Source of the DNA: Ilyonectria destructans
Lineage: Eukaryota; Ascomycota; Sordariomycetes; Hypocreales; Nectriaceae
Length of the DNA: 64,000 nt
Direction of reading: 5' to 3'
Assembly (NCBI GenBank): GCA_020740775.1
Contig: JAHEWK010000006.1
Coordinates: 1,488,001 to 1,552,000 of the forward strand
This document shows, one piece after another, positions 54,860-64,000 of this stretch. Both the position numbers and the translations under genes were made by a program. The notes beneath the pieces are model-generated. The model was not told the origin of the DNA, did not search any database, and saw only the letters and a program-made list of their open reading frames with translations. Numbering within the stretch: position 1 is the stretch's first letter; every line of letters begins with the position of its first letter.

Positions 54860-57177
54860 AACCTGCGTTGAAAGGCTGAGTAATAGTTAATAAATGCGCA
54901 TGGAACACCGAATACCTTCAAAGAACTATACAGAATGAGATATTTGTCATGCGCCAGGACATGCCACAGCTCGACCCTGGTCGCGCGGTTCAAAGGGAAG
55001 CTCAATCATTACCTCGGATATGTCAATGCCCAACATACCACCTTGGAGTCGCAACTACGCGTACAGTCGCAGCGACGCATGGCCCCGGACAGAAACCCCC
55101 AAAAAAGCGGCCCAACAAGTTACGCAGGCATCAATTTCCCAATTTAATGTTTTTCCCTCACGGCTCGGCAGAAAATGGCTTCATTCGGAGAAGAGAGCGA
55201 GTCACTTTGCTCGCGAGATGCCCCGATGACGGCGCGGAGCGCGGGGCCACGACCGGAGCTCCGAGTCGGGCGACGGAGATCGGGAGGAGCCGAGCTGGAG
55301 GGACCGGATTAGCGCGGTTTTCTGCTGCTCTAGGGCGGTGTACGGTGGGGGCAGCAGCGGGACATCCGGGCGAGCTGCGTGCCGGTGGGGGAGAGGAAAA
55401 GCATGTGTTTCGGTGCGTGCTGCTGGTGTGAGACCTGTGTGTCGATGGTTTGGTGTCGTTGACATGATTGCCTCTTTTGGAATCCAACCCAATCCAACTC
55501 CACCAGTTCACCAGCTCCCTCACCTCCTCACCACGTCTCCCTCCGCCCTCATGGCTTCTTCGCGCCTTCGGTCATGACATGGCCGAGCCCACGCGGGACC
55601 CAAGCCCCCAAAAACCAATCCGTCCACCCCCACAAGGCGCGGCATCGACAGGGCGCTAGCGCTACCCGTTGCGCATACTTCTTGCATGCAGATGGCGCTG
55701 ATGAAGGGTGTCTCAGCGCGCCATGACAGCCGTCCCCAGGTACCGCTCGGTCAGGTCCCGAAGGTCAGCGTCGTAGAAACGGCAAGAAACGTGCCCGGCT
55801 CGGAAAGCCAGGAAATGGTTGGGAAGAGGGGGTAAACGATTCAGTTCGCAGGGGGGGTTGGGTTGGATTATTTACCCGCCAGTAGGCTATATGCCCAGGG
55901 CTGCCCGCCAAAGCAAACGACGAAGCCACCACCTGATTCTCCTCCTGATCTGCGTCCTCAACGGCAGGAAATCAGCACACGATGCGCTTCAGTTCGTGAC
56001 ATTGACGCCGGACGTCACCCCATAGTCGTAGCAAACCCAGACACTGGCACCCCGGCCCACCGCTCTGCCTTAGTACCGTAGGACATGATGAGCGAAAAAA
56101 AAATCCGTGGCTGGCCTTTTCGTCGCTCTGAGACCCTGTTGCCGGGTTCGGCGTGCCAGGCGACGGCGGCGACCAGGTTCCCCAGGGACTAAAAGAAAAC
56201 CGCCGTGATTCCCACTCGACGTCCGTTGTCGGATCCTGAAGGCTCTTTTTTTCGCCCTTGAACTGCTGCCGCCCGAGGTTTTGGAACCGCAACCATCAGT
56301 TTTCAGCATCCCATACCGCTCTTAACTCAAACGTTCTCGGAACGGAAACCACCACGGAAAACCACCACGGAAGAAGCTGTAAGTTGTTATCCTTGAGCCG
56401 CAAACCCAATTCCCGATATTTCGGAAACTCGTCGATCCGGTATCAGCCACGGCGAGCGTCTAGGAGGACCGCTGTCCAACGAGAACCGCCCGGCCGCACC
56501 TCTCCGCCGCATCCCGTCTACTGCCGTACTGCCACGCGACGCCATGCCTTGTCCCCTCCAATCCGTCTTGAACTCTTCCCCCCCGACTCGTGACATATGC
56601 AGCGGCTGACGCATGGCGACAGTGCAGAAAAGGGAAGCAGACGATTCCCCAGCTTTCTTCCTTAGTCGGCCCCTAAAAAAAAAGCGGCGACACAACCGGG
56701 TTCATCGCATCAAATCCACCTCGTTTCATTGGGGGAGCGCGCGCTTTATTTGTCGCACGTCGCATCGTCGCATCCCGCATCGCCAGTCGGTAGTCGTCCT
56801 CGGTCGCCTTCCGTACGCCCCAGTCGACGCCCAGCCAACACCCGCGCCAGCTTTCACCCAGCAAGGGCAAGAGCCTCCCGCGAGCTCGAGTTACCCGGCG
56901 ACTTCCTCGGTCCATCCAACTCTACCCACCCCCTCACTCCTCGCTGCTCCGACTGCCCGTCCCCCACCCCGCAGCCACGACCCGCCGCCGCAGTGCGCCT
57001 TCCCCGTTCGTCTATCCCACTCCCAGGCTCCTTCCTGCTCCCACGGCTGCTGCCCACGGCTGCCACGGCTCTCAGGCTCCCACTCTTCCAGTCCTAGCCC
57101 CCGATCCCGAACGGACCCTTTCCGAAGGACCCTTTATATTAGTTTTCGTCCCGCGTCCTCTCTTCCTCTCGCCCATC
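54860..57177. other. Intergenic and IDP leader
   Basis: No supported gene in 2.3 kb. The last 400 bp before 57178 are C- and T-rich, as expected for the promoter and leader of a highly expressed gene. Open frames here have no domain signal. Confidence 0.5.
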
Positions 57178-58800
57178 ATGCCCGCCATCGCCTTCGCTGC
57201 TCCGAGGTCTCTCCTGTCGTCTTCGCTGCGCCGTACTGCCTTTGCCCGTCCCATCCGCTTCGGAGCCGTCCAAACCGTCTCCCCCTTCGCCGTCCGCACC
57301 ATGGCTACCACTATCCCCAAGATCAAGGTCAAGAACCCCATCGTCGAGCTCGATGGCGATGAGATGACCCGTATCATCTGGCAATCCATCAAGGACAAGT
57401 TCATCTACCCCTACCTCGATGTCGACCTGAAGTACTATGATCTCGGTCTCGAGTACCGTGACCAGACCGACGACCAGGTCACCATTGACTCCGCCGAGGC
57501 CATCAAGAAGTACCAGGTTGGTGTCAAGTGTGCCACCATCACCCCCGATGAGGCCCGTGTCGAGGAGTTCAAGCTGAAGAAGAGTGAGTTTCCCTCGTCC
57601 ATCCCCGCCATCCATTGGGTTGCATTGCCCTCACCCCGCATCCATGATGAGGCTTGAAGTGAAGAGGAAATGATATGGATATGACGACATGGGAAAACGA
57701 ACAGCCAATTGTGAACAAACCTTGCTGACATTAACTCTCTTAGTGTGGCTGTCCCCCAACGGCACCATCCGAAACGCCCTCGGCGGTACCGTCTTCCGTG
57801 AGCCCATCGTCATCCCCCGCATTCCCCGTCTCGTTCCCGGCTGGAAGAAGCCCATCATCATCGGCCGCCACGCCTTTGGTGACCAGTACCGCGCCAAGGA
57901 TGCTGTCCTCCCCGGCAACGGCAAGCTCTCCATGGTCTACACCCCTGAGGGTGGTGAGCCCCAGGTGATCGATGTCTTCGAGTTCAAGAACGGCGGTGGT
58001 GTTGCCCAGACTCAGTACAACACCGACGAGTCCATCACCGGCTTCGCCCACGCTTCCTTCAAGCTCGCTCTTGACAAGGGCCTTCCCCTGTACATGAGCA
58101 CCAAGAACACCATCCTCAAGAAGTACGATGGCCGCTTCAAGGACATCTTCCAGGAGCTCTATGACACCCAGTACAAGGCCGGCTTCGAGGCCAAGAAGAT
58201 CTGGTACGAGCACCGTCTCATCGACGACATGGTCGCCCAGATGATGAAGAGCTCCGGTGGATACATCATGGCTCTCAAGAGTAAGTTCTCGTCCCACATC
58301 ATCTCCACTCATCGTCACTTGACTTCTCGTCGCTTGACGTCTCTTCCACTCATCCACTAACACGCCTCCCCACAGACTACGACGGTGATGTTCAGTCCGA
58401 CATTGTTGCCCAGGGCTTCGGCTCTCTGGGTCTCATGACCTCCGTCCTCATCACCCCCGATGGCAAGTCCTTCGAGTCTGAGGCCGCCCACGGCACCGTC
58501 ACCCGCCACTACCGTGAGCACCAGAAGGGTAACGAGACCTCCACCAACCCCATTGCCTCCATCTTCGCCTGGACCCGTGGTCTCATCCAGCGTGGCAAGC
58601 TCGACGACACCCCCGAGGTCGTTGCCTTTGCCGAGAGCCTTGAGCAGGCCTGCATTGACACCGTTGATGTCGATGGCATCATGACCAAGGATCTTGCCCT
58701 TGCCTGCGGCAAGAATGGCCGTGAGGACTACGTCACCACCACCGAGTACCTCAACGCTGTTGAGCGCCGCATGAAGAACATCCTCAAGGAGAAGCTGTAA
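57178..58800 (+). CDS. idp1: NADP-dependent isocitrate dehydrogenase, mitochondrial and possibly cytosolic
   Basis: Oxidises isocitrate to 2-oxoglutarate and CO2 with NADP+, supplying NADPH. The exons are 57178-57583, 57744-58280 and 58376-58800 (1368 nt, 455 aa). The first about 40 residues ([19 protein letters not shown]) form a basic, Ser-rich matrix-targeting leader. A second in-frame ATG at 57301 ([20 protein letters not shown]) starts exactly at the mature-type N terminus, so leaky or alternative starts could make a cytosolic form. The dehydrogenase signature [19 protein letters not shown] spans the second splice site. [18 protein letters not shown] and [13 protein letters not shown] are family segments. 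The protein ends in EKL, a weak peroxisomal-like tripeptide. Assignment is firm; isoform use is inference. Confidence 0.95.
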
Positions 58801-59912
58801 ATTCCTCAACAACTCTCCCATGGTGGTCCACCTGAACCCCGTCCGCGACTAGACACCCCCTCCTCTCTCTGTCTCTCTCCTCCATTCGCACAGCGCAGGC
58901 TCCTTCATGAATCCCATGAAGTAACGGCGTTGCAACGTTTGGACATTGCCTCGCCAGCGTAGCATGGCACCCCTCAGCTTCTTTGGCTATGGAGGGCGTA
59001 CTTCCCCCTCCCGTCTCCCCATCTTGCTGGGAGTTGGCATGGTCAAGAACAAGCAAGCAAGCAAGAACTTTCCTGTATGAAGTATAGAAACGAAAGAAAC
59101 GGGCAGGCAGCAAAGCAAGGCAAAGGACACATTATTCCATCGTCATGTTATGGGAAGAAAGGAGGTGAGAAAGAAGAGAACAGGGGGGATATATGGGTGG
59201 CAAGACAACATCGTCTTTATATAAGACAGGCAGGCATTGTAGATAGAAGACACCTGGTTGTTGTATCGACAAGAAAGTACATAAAGATAACATGGGGCTG
59301 CTCCGTCCAGCTTTATAGTTTTTCAAGTGCCGAGTTCATTGCTCTCCCTGTCTCGCTCAGTCCTGTCCACGTACAAGGTAGGGGGCGGCATAAGAGGAGT
59401 CATACGACTAACGCCAAAGTAGTGCCTCGACAATGAGCAAACCTATTGGATCCTCAAGAAAAGTTCACATGTACAAGTCCAGCGCCGCTCGAACGCCTCC
59501 TTTTTTTGTGTTGTACGCAGATCGCTCGCCCAACCATCCCTCCCTCCATCCATCCATCCATCCAGGGTCTCCCATTCCTCCTTGGGAATTACCCCCTCCC
59601 CCAGTGCTAAAAATGTTACAAAATACAGTAATGCCTCGGCTCAATGGCACGTGTCCGCCCGTGGCAGTAGTAAGTTGGGCGAAGCCCTCTGCCTCCGCAT
59701 AGAGTGTCCCCCCCGTAGACCCGAGGATCCTCCCCCGACATGTCCCGACTTGAGGTGTCCCGGGCGGCCGGAGATCCACCCGTGTTTTGTGGATTCATGT
59801 GTGTAGGGATGTACGGACATGTTCCGGCGCCATCGAGATCAAGTGAGAGTCACAAGTTTCGAGAGCCGTCGATTTCCAGCCCTCGTTTTAAGAGTCAGAG
59901 TAGACAATGGTG
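58801..59912. other. Convergent intergenic region
   Basis: 3' flanks of idp1 and the Iec3 gene. CATC tandem units occur at 59546-59565. No gene is supported. Confidence 0.6.
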
Positions 59913-60991
59913 CTAGTCATCACGGGCTGCAGCGGCGGCTTCCTTCTTGGACTTGCGCACGCTGGGAGTTCCATCAACTTCGCTCTTCCGCTTCTTCTTG
60001 GTTGGCCGGGTTGAGGAGCCACGGGGTTTGTAGCCTCCGTCGTCGTCTCCTCTCTTGCGCTTTCCTCTGCCTACGGGCGTGGCTCCAAAGTCTGCATCAT
60101 CGTCCATGCTGGCGTCCCAATCGCCACGCTCACGGTCTGCCGCTGCTGATGCTCTGGCTGCGGCGCTCACTCGTTTGCCTCTTGTGCTGGCGCGGCCACC
60201 ACGCTCTCCCCTGCCACCGCGCGTCTTGCGGCCGCCGGTGTGGCCACCCTCGCCGTCCTCTGCGTCAGCGTGGGACTCTCCATCCTGGAGGAAGATCTTT
60301 GGGGCGTGCTTCCGCAGCCAGTTGGTGACGCTGGTTGGGTTCTTGAGGTTGGGGTGTGGCGGTTGGTGGGTGTTAGGATGAGCGTGAGGTGCGAGAGTAG
60401 GGATGTGAGTTTCGGGATCGATGCCAGTGTCGACTTCGTAGATGTAATTGTCGACGTCGTCTGCAGAGAGGAAGTCGGCTGGGTGTGATTCACCCTCGGG
60501 CGCCTTCAAGTCGTCGACTATCGCAGGGAGGGCCTCCTTGGCGTGGTTGTATGATGAGTGCGGGACGTTGCTGAGAAGGTCCTCGAGCTTCTTGGCGGCC
60601 TCGTTCTTCCGGGTCGCGCGATCTCGGTCCAGCGGCAGGATTGTCGCCGTTGAGTCTGACGAAGGTTCCAGCGAGAGGTCAATCTGCTTCTCGGGGGGGA
60701 TCTGGGGGGAATTGTTGACCTCCAGGAGGATGTCCAGGAGCCGGCTGCGGAAGAATGTTAGGATTGGCGCGCACAAGGGTGCATTGATTGGGCGCAAGGG
60801 ACGTACTCGTTCTCCACGGCCAGGCGCTTGACGAGCGCAGCCGCCTTAGCCTCCTGCTTGTGCAGCTCCTCGCCATCGTGCATCTTCTGGTCGAAGACGA
60901 TGCGCATCTTGCGATACTTCTTCTTCCACGACTTGTAGCCGGCGCGGTGTCGGGCGGCGCCGCCCTCGGTCTTGACGGGGGAGTCGTCCAT
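59913..60991 (-). CDS. iec3: INO80 chromatin-remodelling complex subunit Iec3
   Basis: A subunit of the INO80 nucleosome-remodelling complex, nuclear. The exons are 60991-60807 and 60744-59913 (1017 nt, 338 aa); the intron is 60745-60806. The N-terminal Iec3 core is YKSWKKKYRKMRIVFDQKM, then EELHKQEAKAAALVKRLA and, across the splice site, VENDRLLDILLEVNN. The middle has a conserved-looking PSVTNWLRKHAPKIFLQD-like block (read TSVTNWLRKHAPKIF). The C-terminal third is Arg/Gly- and Lys-rich with several nuclear-localisation-like clusters (GKRKRGDDD, RPTKKKRKSEVDG). Length and layout fit the family. It lies upstream of, and on the same strand as, SLY1. Confidence 0.88.
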
Positions 60992-61706
60992 GGTCAGGGA
61001 CGCAAGGGTTCGTGGACGGGTGAGACGACGGAACGGTAGGGAGTCGACAAAACGCGATGAGCAAGGCGAAAGCCGAGCATCCGAGAAAAGGAATTCGATT
61101 CGGGATGGCGCTTGACGCGTAGATGTGCAATGAGAGACTCGAGTTGGTGATGCGCGGAGCGTTGGGAGAAGCAATGAGTAAGGAACGAGGTTTGCAGAAG
61201 ATGGTTTTCCGGGGGCGCCTTGTCGCACCTGCCGTCCGCGGTACGTAGCTTGATGCCCACTGGCAGCCCTGTCGCCGCAAGGCTGTGTGTTGTTGGTTGG
61301 TGGGCGCTCGAGACACGTCCACAGTGAGCCGGCATCGGATCATCCCAGTTCCGACCCAGCATCACTTACCCTACAACGTACGATCATTCAACATGTGTTG
61401 CTACAAAATTGATGAATTAATAGATATGATGAACTGTCTTGTATTTGCATAAGACTCCTTTTAATTTCCCGATACTTCCATGATGTTTAACTGTGTGAAT
61501 TACTCTACCATTCAGTCAAAAAGTAGAGACTAAATTGCGCTGTCACACCTCAAGGAAAGGGGGGCATTTACTCCCGATAACAGCTCCCCCCCCAGTTGTA
61601 CACAGGGACACAATTAACATTTCAACCAACTGGGTCAATTGTAACCAATGTACTAAACCAACTCCTCCCGTGATTTTCATTACTCTATTCACTATCAATA
61701 TCGTCA
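60992..61706. other. Intergenic, Iec3 promoter side
   Basis: Contains the promoter of iec3 and the 3' flank of SLY1, and is AT-rich from 61380 to 61690. No gene is seen. Confidence 0.55.
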
Positions 61707-64000
61707 TTACGACGAAACCTCCTTTCCTAGCCTTTCCAGCTCCTCTGAGATGAACTCCACCGCGTTCACCATCTCTGTGCTGCCGTACACCACCCTCTTC
61801 TTCGCCCTATCTCCTCCTGTCCTGTTCACCCACTCCTGCAAGTTGCCGTACTCGTCCATGCTTCCACCACCCACGGTGAAGACCACCGCCTCGCTGAAAC
61901 CTTGTCGTCGCTGCCCAAAGCTGGCAGTCTGGCCTGGCACTTGCGAACCAGGCATGCCACCAGGCGCGGAGCTTGCTCCAGAACGCATGGCGCTGGGCGG
62001 CGGCATGGTGCCACGAGCGTTGGCGGATCGCGGGTCGTAGTAAAGGTAGTGTTCTGTCTTAGCGATCGCGGAGGAGGAGGCCGCAGAAGGATCCATGATG
62101 GATTCGACAATCTTGGTGACTGTGAGATCGCGGTCGGCGGGGAGGAAATTCTTGACACCACTAATGAGAGATTCAAAGTTGGATGAGAGGCCGGTTGGGA
62201 CGCCGGACTCCTTGAGGCGGTCTGTGAGGCGGGAGGACATGGAAGAGAATCGTCCAAAGAGATCAGATGTCTGTGCTTGTTGGCCCGTGTTGCTGCTGCT
62301 GTTGATCGTAGCCAGCTGGGTCATCTTTGTGGTCGCACGAACCCTATTTATTATTAGTTGACAGTTGGTATGTATTGAAGCGACATCACTTACTGTCGAA
62401 CGTAGGATAGACAAGATACGTCCACATTCGCCTCAGCGAGAGCCTTCTCAAAGCTCTCAAAGTCGGCTCGGCTGAATTCCTGCTCTGTGCTCAGGAACCA
62501 GATGATGAAGAGTCGAAGCTTGTCGACAGGCTCGGTTCCCTTGTTCTCATCCTTGATTATCTCCATGATCTGGGCCTTGGTCTGCTTGGCGACGTTCTCC
62601 TCAAGTTGGAAGTAGTTATCAAGCTGGCGGTCTTTGATACCTGTCAACAAAGCAGCTAGGATGTTCATATGCATGTCCAGAACGCCCTTGCGCTCTCTCA
62701 TCTCAGGAAGCAACCCTATCGCCGCCTTGAGATGCTGGGCGCTGGCGCCAGTGTCTTGCAGATCCTCCAAACTCGCAACACCCGTCTTGTTGGTAATTGA
62801 GGAAGTGTCTTCCTTGTATTTGGTGAGCTCGGCATCGATGTCTTCCGCGACCTGAGGGAATGGAACGCCGGCGTTCTTGTTCCAGAAGAAGTCGGTGGCA
62901 TTCAGGTCATACGACTTTTTCGTCTTTCCCTGTCCAGGAGTCCCTTCTTCTGCAGGGCTCTCGATCGTGATCCTGTTGAGTTTCATGTTGAGTACATCGT
63001 GCACAAGAGACTGGTATGTCCAAGAATGCGACAGCATGGGTATCAAGTCGACGTTTCGGTCAAGGAGAATGAGGACTGGTCGTGAGGAGGGAGTGCCAGC
63101 TGAGGCGGTCGGTCGAGGGGCGGAAAAGAGGTTTTCTTTGGAGTTGAGGATATGATCTCGAAGCTTGCGATCAAGTCGTGCGGTCACCATCTCCGCAGCT
63201 GCGCCCTTGGGGCATCGGATGATGGGGATGACTCCTGCTAAGGTGTTAGAGATCCCATTGAATGACACTGCGGAACAGGAGCTTACCCATAGTGACAATG
63301 ACACTGAAGAGACCGCTCACTATCCTGTCCACTACGCGATCAAGCTCAGCATCGCTGGTTGTTGCGCTGTTCAGAGCCCAGTAAGTGTGCTCTTGTTGCA
63401 TCCCCAAACTGAACAGATCCGGTTCGGCAACAGTGAAGTTGAGGTATTGATCAAAAAGCTGTGCAATTTGATCAGAGGTGCCTGCATTGGCTGTTTGTGT
63501 CGCAAAATCTTCGAGGAGGACGCGGGGGAGGGACGAGAGGAAGTTGATGTAGGCGGGGGAGTAGAGTCCCTTTTGTAAATCGGTGGTGATGTGCTGGAGG
63601 TTCTGGGCGGTCGGCTCGAGGAAATAGATGACTGGAACGTCGGGGATCGGATATCTTGCAGCTGCAAGGTGCCTATCGTGACATAAGTTAGAGTGGGCGT
63701 GGTGACGGCAAGGTTGGCTCGGCTGACATGTGCATTGTCACTCCCATTGCGCGCAAGTCGCTGACGCGCATGACGCTGCTGATTACATCTCGGCCGAGGT
63801 CGTCAAACACCAGGATCTTCCAGATGGGATTGCCTTCGGCGTCGAGGATGGGCGCAACCGGAGCGAGGAGGCCATTGGCGTGAGCTTCGTCGGTTTCGTT
63901 GGACTCGACCGTCTCGTTGAGGTTGAGGATCTTTCGGAGGGAAGCTGGTTGGGCGGTCAATACGGAGACTGGCGAAGCATCAGTGATTCAAATACCTATT
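61707..64000 (-). CDS. SLY1: SLY1, SM protein of ER-Golgi fusion (5' end outside window)
   Basis: A Sec1/Munc18 protein that binds the Golgi syntaxin Sed5/Ufe1 and promotes SNARE assembly. Exons in the window are 63968-63728, 63672-63287, 63234-62394 and 62343-61707. The introns are 63673-63727, 63235-63286 and 62344-62393, and an acceptor at 63969 implies a further 5' exon outside the window. Recognisable pieces include LRKILNLNE, PIWKILVFDDLGRDVISSVM, ARYPIPDVPVIYFLEPT, VIPIIRCPKGAAAEMVTARL, DRNVDLIPMLSHSWTYQSLV and the C-terminal EYGNLQEWVNRTGGDRAKKR. All are typical of the family. About 701 residues are present, so little is missing. Each spliced junction keeps the reading frame. Confidence 0.95.

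Noticed and set aside
57740..58363. 207-residue minus-strand frame
   Set aside because: Antisense shadow of the isocitrate dehydrogenase exon.
1..64000. tRNA, rRNA, snRNA or CRISPR features
   Set aside because: No box A/B pairs, snRNA cores or regularly spaced repeats were found by eye; a covariance-model search was not possible.

Overview
The window is a piece of a filamentous ascomycete chromosome, most likely a Sordariomycete and possibly Hypocreales. The genes are widely spaced. They carry short introns of about 50-190 nt with GTRNGT donors, CTAAC or CTGAC branch points and YAG acceptors. Several proteins have recognisable fungal counterparts: BUD2/CLA2, Cyp40, NOT3/5, Iec3, Sly1, mL58 and an NADP-isocitrate dehydrogenase with a mitochondrial leader. 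There are no operons, and I see no tRNA, rRNA or CRISPR array. The order Hypocreales is an inference from gene style only.

Layout. 1-2858 (+): 3' part of a Ser/Thr-rich, adhesin-like wall or secreted protein. 3371-5496 (-): GMC oxidoreductase with a one-base frameshift. 5.5-12.1 kb: poorly coding stretch with the decayed remains of a SNF2-like ATPase gene and an unknown ORF. 13968-15708 (+): four-exon cysteine-rich, F-box-like protein. 16100-16726 (-): mitochondrial ribosomal protein mL58. 19545-20687 (+): phospho-site-rich fungal protein. 23258-24142 (-): possible SMI1/KNR4-like protein. 27114-30752 (+): BUD2-type RasGAP. 31751-32872 (-): Cyp40 cyclophilin. 36606-37356 (-): D-aminoacyl-tRNA deacylase. 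38294-40348 (+): CCR4-NOT subunit NOT3/5. 46338-47084 (+): zinc-finger protein after a 6-kb gene-poor stretch. 48484-50670 (-): AT-hook protein. 51443-53241 (+): long coiled-coil protein. 53498-53825: a MITE-like element. 54236-54859 (+): GNAT acetyltransferase. 57178-58800 (+): NADP-isocitrate dehydrogenase. 59913-60991 (-): INO80 subunit Iec3. 61707 to beyond 64000 (-): SLY1.

Most genes from 13.9 kb onward are conserved housekeeping functions: RNA decay and transcription (NOT3/5), chromatin (Iec3), translation quality and mitoribosome (DTD, mL58), chaperone (Cyp40), polarity (BUD2), ER-Golgi fusion (SLY1) and NADPH supply (IDP). They do not form one pathway. The first 12 kb is different. 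It combines a wall protein with internal repeats, a broken oxidoreductase and helicase debris, and looks like an accessory block next to a conserved one.

I did not find a convincing new biological system. The best new-looking items are the 328-bp element with 18-bp perfect terminal inverted repeats at 53498-53825, the decayed accessory block, and several conserved-looking but unassigned proteins. Exon borders were derived by eye from splice signals and reading-frame continuity. In every multi-exon model the exon lengths add up to a multiple of three, except for the frameshifted GMC gene, which has exactly one extra base.
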